A stretch of DNA of 64,000 bases from Siphonodentalium dalli (GCA_032622095.1 CP136067.1:200034052-200098051); one strand, 5' to 3'. Counted from the first letter of the stretch, positions 14,671 to 27,566 are shown. Notes: a model not told the origin generated them from the letters alone. Numbers and translations: made by a program.

Positions 14671-14874
14671 ACTATGGCCCAGTACCCCCCAGACATGGGC
14701 ACTATGGCCCAGTACCCCCCAGACATGGGCACTATGGCCCAGTACCCCCCCAGACATGGGCACTATGGCCCATGGGCCATAGTGCCCATGTCTGGGGGGG
14801 TACTGGGCCATAGTGCCCATGTCTGGGGGGTACTGGGCCATAGTGCCCATGTCTGGGGGGTACTGGGCCACAGT
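14671..14874. repeat. GC-rich foldback of three plus three 30-bp units
   Basis: Three tandem units reading ACTATGGCCCAGTACCCCCC then AGACATGGGC are followed by the same three in inverted order, centred between 14772 and 14773 in GGCCCATGGGCC. Arms are about 102 bases and nearly perfect. Its base composition stands out from the AT-rich surroundings. It begins about 130 bases after the last accessory gene and could be part of the right terminal region of the Polinton; the left terminus is outside the window, so this cannot be tested here. Confidence 0.9.
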
Positions 14875-14884
14875 GCCCACCATT

Positions 14885-15787
14885 ACTACTCTCGTGTTAC
14901 TGCTTTGAGTACATATATCTCTGCTTCTCGAAAAGGTCACAGATTCAATACATCCATACTAAATCGCAGTTAGCTGTTTAGTTACACATATATCGCATGA
15001 TTCGTGACAAACATTACAGATAAAACTGTGTTGTTGTTCCGTTTCTAGGCGCCCAACAGTCCGGATTTAACCGTTGTATGAGACCCTGCTTTTGCTTGCT
15101 CTCTCGTGAGATACATTAGAGAGAATTCGTGCATCTCTAACAAAAGTTTCTCCTATACTCTTCAATCATCTTTCCTCGCGTAATTCGAGCGTTTGTTCGC
15201 TCTTATAGGACTAGCTTATCAAGTTTGCAAAAAATGAATTTTTATACGATTTTGTCCAGTTTGGCGGCCATTTTGGGACAGACATTCTACTTATATGGTT
15301 TACGACTAAGTACCGCTATTTCAAATTTCAATTTATTACAAATTTGGCAATAATGGATGCACCTACCACAGAACCTCAGCATTTCCCGATACAAACTGCC
15401 ATTTTGTACGCCATGTTGAATTGAGAAGTTTCCCCAAAACGGATTCTTTACCAATTTATTCCGGGTCTAACCGCCTAACGACCATACTAGTAGCTGAATG
15501 GTGAATAATATCTTCGGTTGTTTAATGTGAAAGAAATAATAAATTCATGTTACTTCCTCGGAAATTTGTGTGAGATTGTTCGTCAAGACTTTTTGTGTCT
15601 ACGTTGGTCGCCAAATTTGGTAGGGGTGGGGTATTTTTCTATATTGACATTTTGTGCACAAAAGGGGTAGTTGTGGAAATGCCAATTTATTTCCATTTCT
15701 TTTTTGACAACTAATGTCCGACGTGAAGTTCTAAATGTCAAAATATTTCAAGTTTAGCTCAGTACCGTAATGAATCGTGGGCACGGC
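14885..15787. other. No gene recognised
   Basis: AT-rich DNA with no open frame of note and no clear repeats. Presumably host flank if the element ends near 14.9 kb. Confidence 0.5.
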
Positions 15788-15791
15788 TTAA

Positions 15792-16139
15792 AGGGGTACT
15801 GTACAATAAATCAGGCCATTTATGGGACCATCTCCTTTTATGCTCTCAACAGAAATTATGCAACAAATGAATTAATTTGAATCATAGATTGGTGCAAAAT
15901 ACACTCATGTGCTCTATGAACGATGCAAACAACATGGTAATTATAATGAAAATGAAGTTATGGCTGGAGTCATAAATTCATTTTCGTTATAATTACCATG
16001 TTGTCTGCATCGTTTATACGGCAAATGAGTGTATTTTGCACTCATTCGTGGCTCAAATTAATTCACTTGTTGCATATATTCTGTTGAGTATAAAAGGAGC
16101 TGGTCCCAAAAATGGCCGGATTTAGTGTACAGTACCCCT
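15792..16139. mobile_element. TTAA-flanked foldback MITE, piggyBac-like
   Basis: TTAA at 15788-15791 and 16140-16143 flank an element beginning AGGGGTACTGTACA and ending TGTACAGTACCCCT. The arms pair over most of the length (for example GGTAATTATAATGAAAATGA against TCATTTTCGTTATAATTACC). At 348 bp it has no coding capacity. TTAA duplication is the signature of piggyBac-type transposases. Confidence 0.8.
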
Positions 16140-16265
16140 TTAACCCCAACACTGTCGCCTATGGGAAATAAATTAGTCGATTATAACCTAGAGTATGCTT
16201 CTCATGTCTGGGACCACTGTACTAAATGCTTTCTATTTTAGCGAATAAAAACCTACAGCACAGAC

Positions 16266-16536
16266 GCAATCCGACCTGCTTTATATCTAACAGTGACAAT
16301 GTCAGTTTGATATTGAATAGAAGCGATGTATCATAATTGCATTTTATTGGCGCGGAATATCAAAGTCACCGAACGACAATACGTTCTCATGCACTTTTCG
16401 AACACAAGCATACTGGGCTCGCTTGAATGCACGGGGATGGAATCCGATCTGCATTAGATCTAACAGTGACAAAGCAAGTTTGGATTCTGAATAGAAGGGA
16501 TGTATCACGATTACATTTTACAATGCGTGGAATATA
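16266..16536. repeat. Direct repeat pair of about 95 bp
   Basis: 16266-16360 and 16441-16536 share AATCCGA-CTGC, TCTAACAGTGACAA, TTGAATAGAAG-GATGTATCA and GCG-GGAATAT, separated by about 80 bases. Diverged copies of an unknown sequence. Confidence 0.7.
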
Positions 16537-16774
16537 AAAGGATGTTTGGCACACCGAAATGAAAATATGTTGTAATTATGCATACGCAAACGTAATGTAA
16601 GGCGATGAGGTATGTTGAATGTCTGACGCAAATGGTCCGATTGTGGAGGTTATATTATCAGGATGGGTATACCGACAGTCAACGTGAACTTATGCATGTA
16701 GCAATTCCTTCTCACGACATGACTCTCCAACAACACTGGCTGTCTACTTTCACATATATATAGTTCCACGTGTA

Positions 16775-17595
16775 CCTTCAACATCCACACACTGCGAGTG
16801 CATTGTGTCCGTTTAACATTCACACACCGATAGTGCATTGTGCCCCTTTAACATTCACACAGCGACAGTGTCGTGTGTCCCTTAAACATTCACACACCGA
16901 GAATGCATTGGGTCCCTTTAACATTCACACACCACGAGTGCATTGTGTCCCTTTAACATTCACACATTGAGAGTGTCGAGTGTCCATTTAACATTCACGC
17001 ACTGTCAGTGCCGTATGTCCCTTTACCATTCCTACTCGACTTTCAAGAAACATCCCACTGACAAGAAAGAGACAAACCATCGAGTAACCAATAAGCGATT
17101 TATCTAGACGTATACCATCCATGTATATAATCCAGTTAAATGCAACCATTGTGTGATACATAATTATATAGCCGTGCATTGTACAAGAAATCTTGACCGC
17201 CTATCGTAACATATTTTCTTCTTTAAGGGGATGGCAGTAAGACAGTGTCTAGTCTGACTATGCCACCCCCTCGAGTATACAATATAATATTTGTCAAATG
17301 TATTATTCATTAATATGTGTATATTGAAATAAAATATCCTGTCCTATCCTTCACACACCGAGAGTGCTTTATGTCCCTTTTACATTCACCAACAGAGTGC
17401 CTCGTGTCTCTTTAACATTCACACAACGAGAGTGTCGTATATCCCTGAGTATTCACATACCGCGAGTGTTTTTGTCTCTTTAACATTCACACACCGATAG
17501 TGCCGTGTTTTCTTTTAACATTCACATTCCGCGAGTGTGTTGTGTACCTTTAACATTCACCCACTGTGAGTGCCTTATGTCACTTTAACATCATA
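16775..17595. repeat. Minisatellite of about 37-38 bp, split by an insertion
   Basis: Degenerate units of the form CTTTAACATTCACACACCGA followed by GAGTGCATTGTGTC fill 16775-17036 and resume at 17347-17595. The gap between holds unrelated DNA ending in a dispersed retroelement tail (17222-17350). Confidence 0.85.
17222..17350 (+). mobile_element. Dispersed LINE/SINE 3' tail family, copy 1
   Basis: GGGGATGGCAGTAAGACAGT, CTATGCCACCCCCT, then AATATGTGTATATTGAAATA and a terminal AAATATCCTGTCCTATCC. The same body and tail occur at 33203-33345 (minus), 41850-41992 (plus) and 59835-60985 (minus, interrupted). A constant 3' end with CCTATCC-type ending suggests retrotransposition with a short tail repeat. 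Confidence 0.6.
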
Positions 17596-18582
17596 TAAGG
17601 AAATGCCCCCATACCGTATTAGGAACATAACTCATGGGGAGGCTTACCATTGTTCGTCGATGTGATCACGTAATATACGTGACATCACATGGCGGCCAAT
17701 ACGTATTAGAAACACACATGATTCATGGTGGAGGCTTCCTTTTTCCTTTATCGTGTTAAAATAGATAAATTGTAAAATAATAAATTGTTCAGTTTTTCAC
17801 GGTGTCATAAAGAGCGTTTTTACGTTGAGAAAAATTGTTACATGTAAATGTCTGTTATATCAGTATGTTTTTCCAAATTATTTAGTCCTTATTTAAGTAT
17901 TTTGTCTATTTATCGACATATTTCCATAAAATGTTACAAGAGCATAGAATCACTAGGTCAAAGTTTAGGCCTGAACAATACCTGCCGCTTAGATACACCT
18001 TAATATGCTCATGATCTAGAAATAATTATCAACGTGATATTTATATTTATTAAATGCTTTAAAATTTCAGAAAACAATGATCTAATTGCGCTTTACTTTT
18101 ATAATATATAGGAAAAGAAACACAGACAAGAGAATAAACTTGATCCATGTAATATTTCGGAAGAGACGGTACTAAAATATTATTCTAGGACACCGTGAAT
18201 TTTTACATCATACAGATTTGAGATAATTCTTTCGAATACAGTATGTTGGAAATAAGGTTCCGGGGCATAACTATAAGCAATGGACGTCTTTTTTATTGTA
18301 ATTATGGGCGTATAAAATTGGAAGTGGCCTAGCAACATAATTGGCATAATTTCGCAATTACATAGTACTTGTATATTGTTCGGCCACTCATAAATACAAC
18401 AAAAAAAGATGTTGATTGCATATATATTTTCCTAAAGCATGAAGATAAAAACATGTTATAAGCTTTTGATAAATCACATATATACCACAGTGACTTGTCA
18501 TTAAAACATTTAATTACAATTAAAATAGAATTTGCAACTTTAGTTTCAACATCTAAATATTGAATGCAAGCCTGTATATAGC
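17596..18582. other. No gene recognised
   Basis: AT-rich intergenic DNA; short frames only, none with recognisable sequence. Confidence 0.5.
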
Positions 18583-18949
18583 TTAGTGTGTCTGACATTT
18601 GCAGAATGAGGTCCCTAGAGGGTGAATTTAGTTATGCTACCCCACATAGCGGGCTAGCATAACCAAATTCACCCTCTGGTGACCTCATTCTGCTTAGGCA
18701 TTTTCTTCTGGGAAGTATATATACATGTATATAGACTCAAATTAACATTGTTTTTTTGTTGTTGTTACTCCCCCCCCCCCTGTTGTTCAGTTTCTATATA
18801 GCCTAATTTGTAGAAGTTAAAATGCATATTCAAGGTATCTAATGGGTGAACGTCATATAACAGTTGATACCTAAGCTAGAAGTCATTGTGGATAGCGTCA
18901 CTAAAGTACCCTCTGGGGACCTCATTCTACAAATGTCAGACACACTATA
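18583..18949. mobile_element. Small foldback/TIR element with an inner palindrome
   Basis: The outer ends TAGTGTGTCTGACATTTG at 18584-18601 and its reverse complement at 18932-18949 are followed inward by GAATGAGGTCCC(T/C)AGAGGGT on both sides. A third, inverted copy of the inner block at about 18668-18693 forms a hairpin around GCGGGCTAGCAT. No coding capacity. The end sequence starts with TA, which would fit a TA-duplicating family. Confidence 0.65.
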
Positions 18950-20394
18950 TCCAAGCTTGATTGAATGCAAAAGGGCGGTCCACAAATTTGTATCACATCG
19001 AACGCGATACGCTTTAACATGATATACTGGTATGGTATCGAATCGTATCGTATCGCGAGTAATTTCTGAAGACGGGCATGTGTAAAAGAGCAATCTTGCA
19101 ATGTTCTCACAAGTTTACATGTTTATTGCGCTCCCGGTGTATTATATCCTCGTGATTCAGGGGGGGGGGGGGGTGGTCAAAGCCACCAACAAGCAATTTT
19201 TTCCGCAACTAAAAAAAAACATTCCTGCTTGTTATTTTAGTGTTTTGGCAATGAGTTGGGCTTCAAAACCACTTTGAATGAGAGAAATAATGTAATTCTA
19301 ACTGGTAAACTGACTGCAGGCAGTTATCGTGTTGTATTTTGTTGCAAATTTTGAAATCCAAGATGGCCGCTGGCAGCCATGTTTTTTTGGCCGAATGACC
19401 TCAAAATGACTCATTCCTATTTACATGTCCATGTTAACATACATGATAAATAGTATGCACAGAAATTCATATACAGCTGTTTACAGTGAATTTCCCCCCG
19501 CAAATCTCTGTTTTAGTGTTAAAAGGGGGGGGGGGGTGGGTGTAAAAAAATGGTCGGAAAAAACTGCCGAAAACGGAAAATAATTTGGCGGTGGGGGTGG
19601 GTGGGTACAAAAAATGATCAAAAGGGAAAAAATACCATACGTGCCTGAAAATGTTTTCCGACCCCCCTCTGCGTGATTCCTATTATTCAATGGACGTATG
19701 GGCGTTTTATTTATAGAAATTGGATTTTTTGAGACGGATTTTAATCGAACTGCGAACCGGAGGCCGAGTCCGGTAAAAGGTGTTGTAGGGAATTCCAATT
19801 TCGTTTTTTGTCGTTTACATTATTATTTCATGCAGCGGGCGTCTTTCGAGACATGCTTGGTTGGCACATGGTTTGTTATTCGGGTGCCAAGAAGTCCAAG
19901 GCGATTAACTCTAACGGGAATTCGCGCGTCAACAATTAGCGCGCTACGCGTTATGTGTTTCTATTGTTCTTTAACCTGCTTTGTTGCATTGTTATTTGAA
20001 CATCTTTCATTAATTTTCACGTGACATAAATCGGAATGCTGTTACTATTATACTGCACGGGGATTTGACGATTGTGTACGAAATTTAATTCGAACATAAA
20101 TCATACGAGGTGTTATATACTAAATGAATTGGGATGGTAATTATTAACCAATTCCCACGTTACTCCTTCGTACTGTTTCTAAATGTTGACTTTTCATTTC
20201 TTTGTATGCGGAATATATCGGAGCTATGAATAGAGATGTTATTAAGAAAAGTTCCAACACAAAACCTTCACATTGGTTGTTTAACATACAATGTGGCCCA
20301 ATTCTAAACATATTTTTTATTTATGTGTACCGAGGATATATCAGAATGCTATATGAATTGAAAAATGTTCAGAAATTACCCCTCCTTCCTGGGA
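18950..20394. other. No gene recognised; homopolymer G/C tracts
   Basis: Contains G runs at about 19160-19173 and 19526-19537 (a C run lies just before, at 18771-18780) and short frames without recognisable sequence. Confidence 0.5.
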
Positions 20395-20935
20395 CCATGT
20401 TTTAATTGATACTCAAGGGGGAGGGGGCATATTATAATTAGTCCTCATTGGACCATATTTTAATTGACACTCATGGGACTGTATTGTATTTCACCCCAGT
20501 GGGACCGTAGTTTAATCAACACTGTGATACCATATTTTAATGTTAATTAACCCTCATAATGGGACCATATATTTATTCTTTAATTAAGTCACGTTACCAT
20601 ATTTTAATTGACCGTAATGGGACCATATTTCAATTAACCCCCATGGGTCCATATTTTTTATTAACCCTCGTGGGACGATATTTTAAGAAACAATCAAGGT
20701 ACAATTTTAATTAACCATCATGGGACCATATTTGTCATTAACCTCATTGGACGATATATTAATTAACCCTCATCCATGGGACCATATTTTATTTAACCGT
20801 GATGTGACCATATTTTAATTTACCCTCATCGGACCATATTTCAATTAACCCTCTCTGGGTGTGACCATATTTTAGTTTACCCTCATGGAACAATACATTT
20901 ATTTTAATTAATCCTTATGAAAGGTCATATCAGGA
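20395..20935. repeat. Degenerate minisatellite, about 26-30 bp unit
   Basis: About 17 imperfect units of GGGACCATATTTTAATTAAC followed by CCTCAT. Units vary in length and sequence, so it is old. Confidence 0.9.
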
Positions 20936-21329
20936 GTGCATTACCTGAGGCCATTCTTAGATCAGCATTACGCCATCCTATGGTGTATATTGGCAAGTAT
21001 ATCTGACCATGTCGCAGGAGTTGGTGGACTAAATGTGATTAAAATATACTCGGTACTTGAACCATGTTACGATAATCGCAAATTTTTGCCCGATTATTAT
21101 TCTGCATGGTATTTCATGCGCTACTCAGACCAAAACAAATATCACACATAATCATCTACATAGGTGTTACCTATCTACAGATTTTTCACAATCACCACAT
21201 TAAAGTTGTTATGTTGTATATATGGCAAATAATATGATCTTGAGGGCGTTACCATTTCTGACTATGGTGTTCTTGTTACAGGTATGCGTATATGACTCAT
21301 GTAATCAACAGACTATTAAACTGCATTTT

Positions 21330-22640
21330 AATTAAAAATGAACTCAACACTCCACTCGCCGCCAAGTTTGCCTCAATTGAGGTTCGTCCGCAAACGCGTT
21401 CGCGCGAGGTACTACGTACTAAACGCCGACCGCACCCGTCTACATCCGACCGCACCACCCCAAATGTCCAAGCGAGATATGGCATGCACTATCGTGCAGA
21501 CTAGCCATGTATATATGTACCAAAGTTACAATCCCCAAGTCGACAGATTGAGCGGAAACGAACTATTAACCCCTAACTTGCGGCCGGTTCCGTCAAGTAC
21601 ACAACATAAAAAGGCACCTCCCGCACCTCCCCTAGCTTCCAGACCACGGCGAATACCCCCGTGCGAAGTGAATATATTAACCCATACGCTGTTGTCGAAT
21701 TCGCTATGAATGTACGCAAAAACGCTGAAAATAACACCCACTCACCGCACGCCACAATGACACCGAGCGAGGTGGGGCATGCATTATCGTGCAGAATAGA
21801 CCTGTATGTACCAAAGTTCCAATCCCCAAGTCGATAGCTGGAGCGGAAACGGCACTGTTAACCCTAGCTTGCGGTCGGTTCCGTGAGGTACGCAATATCC
21901 AAAAAGGCACCATCCGCACCTCCCTTATCTGCGTGACCACGAAAAGGGACATCACACCATGCAGCCAATACCCCTCGGCATCAACGGGCGATCGGGAAAG
22001 TCACTAGTTGTAGCGGAAGTGTATACATTAACCCCTACGCGGCTGTCAAATTCGCTATGAATGTACGCAAATACGCCGAAAATAACTCCAGGGGACCGAG
22101 CGAGATGGGGCATGCATTGTCGTGCAGCGAATACCTCTGTATCCATGGGCGATCGGCAAGTCGCTAGCTGTAGCGAAAGTGAATAAATTAACCCATACGC
22201 TGTTGTCGAATTCGCTATGAATGAACGCAAAATGCCGAAAATAACACGTGCCGACTGTACCACCACCAGGGCACCGAATAAGATGGGTAAGCATTGTTGT
22301 GCAGAACAGACCTGTATATGTACAAAAGTTCCAATCCCCAAGTCGATAGCTTGAGCGGAAACGGCAATGTTAACCCCTAACTTGCGGCCGATTCCGTCAG
22401 GTAGGCAAAACCCAAAAAGGCACAGACCACACCTCTCCTAGCTAGCTGACTACGGAAAGGGGACTCATATCACGCAGCGAATGAATGTACGCAAACATGA
22501 CGAAAATCACACCCATGCACAGACAGTACCACCACATGGGACCGAGCGAGATGTAGCATGCATAATCGTGCATAACAGACCTGTATGTACCAAAGTTCCA
22601 ATTATAAAGTCGATAGTTCGAGCGGAATCACTATAAACAC
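21330..22640. repeat. Degenerate long-unit tandem repeat
   Basis: Blocks recur several times at variable spacing: GTACCAAAGTTCCAATCCCC then AAGTCGATAG; AGCGGAAACG; TTAACCCCTA-CTTGCGGCCG; and GACCGAGCGAGATGGGGCAT then GCATTATCGTGCAG. Clear copies start near 21470, 21760, 22080, 22290 and 22545. Open frames in it are by-products of the repeat. Confidence 0.75.
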
Positions 22641-23478
22641 TATCAGTACACGCATGGTATTGTTTATAATAATTAATATATATATCATTAACAACTTATG
22701 ATATATTAATTAAGATCGTCGTTTATTTATATTTCTGTATGCCATATGGAACTATACAAGTGAGAACTCTATAATGGGAATGGGAACTAGGAATGGGAAC
22801 TAAGCGAGGGTGTGGTGTCTATATGGGGGCCAATAGTCCGGAGGCAAATTTGCCACAGACAAAAATTACCCCACTTGTTGGGGTTGTTTTTTTCGTCCCG
22901 ATTTCTACAGTTTGTACGAATTTTATGTTGACAACGACGACTTAGTTTATATAAGTCGCACTTACACACTGGCGAAGAATGTATTCTCGTCATGATGTAG
23001 ATCAACACCGACATGTGACAACTTACACGAGGTGAGTGCCCCCCTGTGGGCCCGGAGTAGAATAGGTCTGCCGCCCCACTGCGAGGGGTAAAATAGGTCC
23101 TCTTTGGCCCTACATCTCTTCAAGACGGGTGGTTGAGTTGACCCGGTTCAATCAATCGGCTAGTCACGCCTCTCCACAGTGTTTCAGATTCAATTTTTGT
23201 TATATGTTGTACTGCTCGTCTGATGTTTAAAGTATTGTTTCTTTTTTTTTCACGTATGATGTTTCTGTTCTCTCTTGTCGCCTTTGTGTTTGTCCTGCTG
23301 ATTGTCGAGTGTTGAATCATGTATTGTTCATGCCTGTCTCACAGTGGACAGGTACCGGGAGGCTGTTATATGCAGTGGCTAAACGGGTCACCGCGTCAGC
23401 TATGTACCAGTCTTTGGCCCGACCAGAAGGGTAGTCCACGGCGGCTGCTGGGCTAGTTGTCGATTTTTTTGCTTTTCA
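22641..23478. other. No gene recognised; may include LINE 5' region
   Basis: Non-coding by eye. The part just before 23479 may be the 5' untranslated region of the retroelement whose ORF1 remnant follows. Confidence 0.4.
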
Positions 23479-24560
23479 TATGGCGATTCAAAACAAAAAA
23501 CAACGTATTGCTCATAAGAATGATGACTCACCAAGTTCCAATGATGCTGTGGTATTCCCTCAGTACCTGGTTCTTGGTTTTGAACCAATTGTGAAACGAC
23601 CTTCTATCTTTGTCATTGATAAAACGCTACAAAGCATTGCTGGATAATTGAAATATGTTAAACCAATCAGGACTGGGCCAATAAGTGACTCTCTCCTGAT
23701 TGAATGCTCAAAGAAAGTTCAATCAACCGTTAAAAACCATTGCACAATCACCAGTATTGGTTACTCCTCACAAGACATTAAATAGCATCAGAGCTGTGTT
23801 GTGGCCCCGCAATATTGCTGATTATTCGGATTCAGAGATATTGGCGGAGTTGGCACCACAGGGAGTTACAGATGTCCGTCGATTCACAAAAAACTGTTGA
23901 AGGTATTCGAGTTCCTCTCAATGGTTATCTTCTTACCTTCAATCGGTGCGAACATCCACCGACATTGAAGGTGGATATATGAAGGTAGATATAAGTACAC
24001 ATGTTCCAAATCGATTACGATGTTTTAAATGGCAGGGCTATGGCCATGACCAGGAACACTGTAAAAGTAAAGAAACCATATTCTGTTTCTGGTCATGATC
24101 ATAAATCCTAAAAAATGTTCGAACTGTCAATGTTCACATGCTGCAATGGATCGATCATGTCCCATATTGGACTGTGAATTCAAGATACAAAGATGTAAGG
24201 CTGAGAAACATTTATTGTACATGGATGCTAAGAAATTAGTTGGTGCAAGACCATCAATTTCTCAAGTCACATGCACGCCAGTACTCAGACAGAGAATCAA
24301 ACAAATCCGTCAGTATATCATTAGCAACACAAGTTCAGGAGAATGATATTTCTCCTGTTCCCGAACCTGTCGCACAGGCAATGGATACAGCTACTGCAGT
24401 TTTTACGTCTGCTCCGAAACCAACTAAGGATGTTGATCCAGTTGTTCCAAAACAAAAATATCCAAGGTTTGTGAAGTCTTTTGACTCCCAGATGCAGAGG
24501 TTCTGGCTTGTGGGCGAGGGATCACCTACTGAGTCACCCACCCGATTGTCAACTTGATGA
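23479..24560 (+). pseudogene. Decayed non-LTR retrotransposon ORF1 (gag-like, zinc knuckles)
   Basis: Translated in pieces, this reads as the nucleic-acid-binding ORF1 of a Jockey/CR1/I-type LINE. It starts MAIQNKKQRIAHKND. FVIDKTLQSIAG precedes a stop at about 23645, and LLIECSKKVQS follows. RAVLWPRNIADYSDSEILAE and APQGVTDVRRFTK match the conserved middle. A CCHC knuckle (CFKWQGYGHDQEHC, first inner Cys replaced by Trp) lies near 24030-24070, and a second (CSNCQCSHAAMDRSC) near 24118-24160 in another frame. It ends with RFVKSFDSQMQRFW. Stops and frameshifts make it non-functional. No matching ORF2 follows on this strand. Confidence 0.75.
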
Positions 24561-25363
24561 GTTGATTAAGACCAACGGCAGATTCAACATATATTATAAA
24601 TATCTTATCCATCGTCTATCATGCGACGTTGTCAGCTATTCTGAATATTTCGATATGCATATGTCTTAATAAATTATTTATCTTTGATGAATACATGTAG
24701 GTTTTATATTTGCTGTTTTCAAAGCAGTATTGCTATCGGTTTTGATATTCTGTTTTATATGTGTTTGCACAATGGTCAGTTTCTTAATTGTAATTTTAAT
24801 GTGGTAATTTTGAAGAGTAATTCCCGTTAGACATGAATATATACGCAGATACAGTATATGATTGATTGTTAATTTGTTTAATATTTACAAGCGTGTGACA
24901 ATGGTGATAATAAACAAACAAAAATGATATTATACTGGAGTGACATGGCCCAGATGTGCCTTCTTCCTGTCGCTTCTACGTATACAAACATGAAGTGGCA
25001 ACTAACGAAGTGAAATGATAATGGAACGGATATAATGTAGTTCATAATAGACAAATAAGGTATCCAAACTACTTATGGCCCATAAGTTATGGGATGTACC
25101 TATATGTGTTAAGACATATGTATTGGTTGTATTCGTGGGCTTATTATAAATCTGTCACTAATGATGATGGTATGGTCGGGGCTGTTTCGATTGTTTACTG
25201 GTTAAGAAAATAATGGCTTCCGATTATCATTGAAAGATCGTTGTTGCTAAAGTTGATATTTTGTTTCAGGTTATCGAGTAATTCATATATCGTAGTTTCG
25301 TCCCGCCAAAATGTTAAAGTGAACATACCAGGCTGTATTACAATGATTACAATGATGGGAAGA
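24561..25363. other. No gene recognised
   Basis: AT-rich DNA without coding signal; no RT domain follows the ORF1 remnant. Confidence 0.5.
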
Positions 25364-25578
25364 TTAGGGGTCAATGCTATATTTAGCCACTTTACAGTCT
25401 TGACAAAATGAGTTGTTGCATTTAACTTTTGTCCCGTATTGCGATAAATATTTATTTTTCAATTCTTTTTTAAATCTATTTCGAAATCTGATATTTTTGA
25501 ATTTTTTATCAAATGAGTTCCATATGCGCGGAAACGCTTGTTTGGGTAATAATATGATAATATGCAAGGCATATAAAG

Positions 25579-26283
25579 AACGACCTCGACATAATAGTAA
25601 GAGGACGGACAATGCAAAGGATGGGGCAAATAGTCGTGGAACTATATGCATATATGCCTATATATTAGGCCTATACGCATGTCAGCGACGCGAATGCTTG
25701 ATTGTTAGTGCATCGTTTTGGATGCCAGTGGACTTCGATGAGTACATGATGCCTTAATATAGCCTATCGGCCTTTGATATTAAAGGCTCTGTCTATATTG
25801 TAATGTATATGGTGAATGCTATAGACTACAATGTACGTCGCTGCGATTAAGCGAAGACGACACAATGCGTCCAGTCATGTCTGGATTCTGGCCCGCAGAG
25901 ACAAATGACGTTTTGACGTCACGACGCCGTAACTGCCTTCATTTAGCTAACAAATGAAACTGATCTAATATTAACCTTTGCATGACATATTCATAACAAC
26001 TTACTGTTTATAAATAAATACTTCAGTTGTCCATTGCCATATATCGGAAGTTGTGAAGTAGTAAATTCGTTTCATTGCTGATTCCGCGATTTTGTGAAAC
26101 CACTACCGGAAGTCACGTGATTTTTCCACGAAAATGTTGTGTGAATAAAAATTTCTCCTTCACGGTATATTGTAATTTATGTGTGACGTCACAAGTACGC
26201 GCGCCCATCTGTTACCTATACACGACCGAGCTCGGGCGCGCAAGCGCGCCGAGTGGGGTCATTATAAAAGTAAAAAGTTAATG
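25579..26283. mobile_element. Insertion splitting the LINE ORF2 C-terminus
   Basis: The LINE reading NTRQAGNL stops at about 26284 and resumes as HIIILLPKQAFPRIWN at about 25578, so roughly 0.7 kb of foreign DNA lies between. It contains GACGTC sites and GCGCGC-rich sequence near 26200-26250. I could not define clear terminal repeats or a target duplication. Confidence 0.55.
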
Positions 26284-27109
26284 CTTTCAAGTTGCCAGCC
26301 TGTCGAGTATTAGCAGTTGTATATTCAAACGAATTATCAAATGATTTCGATAGATTTCCTTTTATCCAACCAAGTACAAGTGTAGCCGATTGTAACCGAT
26401 ACATGTCATACAATTTCAGAATACTTTCTTTCCGAAATATGGGCTCTGTGTGGCTCCTATACGTTTTGTTTGCTATGATGCGGATGGCTTTTTTCTGTTG
26501 TTTGAAAATAATATTTCCAGTGTCAGCATGACCCCAAATTGGCAACCCATATATTAGATGACTGTGGTTTAGAGAAAAGTATATGGTTTTCAAACAGTTT
26601 TTGGGAAGTATACGTTTAACCTTATTGATGCAGTACATTGCATTGGATATCCTTGTTTTTACCATTGATATGTGATGTTTGAAGATGAGATTTTCATCAA
26701 TATTAATTCCGAGGAATCTCATACATTGTTCTAGTCTAACGTTTTCCATTCGTGTTAGTGGCCCGTTATTCTGTGTTATTTTAAGAGTATACCATTTGAT
26801 CTCATTATTAGTTGGTGTAATAACATGTACTTACTTTTTGTTATATTATTAACCAATGTATTGCTACAACATCAATTGTGAACTTTTTTTCAAATCTGAA
26901 TTTACTTGTTTTTCAATTTGGCGGTGGTTATTTCCAGAAACATGGAGGGTTGTGTCGTCTGCAAATGAAAGTATATTCAAACACGTGCTACTGGGCATAT
27001 CGTTGACGTTGATGAGAAAAAGTATCGGTCCTAAAATCCATCCTTGAGGCCCTCCACAGCTAATATTGAGCATATTTTATTTTTCACCATATTGCTGTCT
27101 TCCCTTTAA

Positions 27110-27566
27110 CCCTTTACCCAACAAAACGTACAAAAACGCCAAAATAAAGCTTCAACAGCCTAAAATATCTTCGGTCTGTCTCAATAACACCATACAAATA
27201 TGGATATCATTGGAACCGGTTCATTGACCACATTGGGATGGTTACAGTTATGCCCTGTGCAAATGCATTCTCTTATATATGCGAGTCGACCATAGGTCGC
27301 CTCGCATACATAAGAGAATGCATTGGCCTAAAAAAATTCTTATTTTAACACTTTTTACCATTTTTTCTTACATTCTTTAACAATTTTACCAATTTTTCTT
27401 ACATTTTTAAACAATTTTTATAATAATTTTCTACATTCTTTGACAATTTTATCATTTTTAATATGTGTTAATCCAATGCATTCTCTTATATATGCGAGGC
27501 GACCCATGGTCGACTCGCATATATAAGAGAATGCATTGGCACAGGGCCGTTCTGTTGGGTAAAGGG
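27110..27566. mobile_element. TTAA-flanked MITE inside the LINE reverse transcriptase
   Basis: Ends CCCTTTACCCAACA and TGTTGGGTAAAGGG are flanked by TTAA at 27106-27109 and 27567-27570. Removing the element and one TTAA rejoins the LINE codons as WFMSYL then KGRQQYGEK, which confirms the 4-base duplication. Inside are two near-perfect hairpins built from CCAATGCATTCTCTTATATA then TGCGAG (27265-27325 and 27472-27540). 457 bp, no coding capacity; piggyBac-like. Confidence 0.88.

Noticed and set aside
14641-14973. Two open frames of 100 and 110 codons on opposite strands with the same peptide
   Set aside because: They are the two strands of the 30-bp-unit palindrome; the peptide repeats follow the DNA repeat and carry no coding evidence.
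16770-16970. 66-codon frame with repeated His-Thr-Pro phrases
   Set aside because: It follows the 37-38-bp minisatellite and shows no start or composition evidence for a gene.
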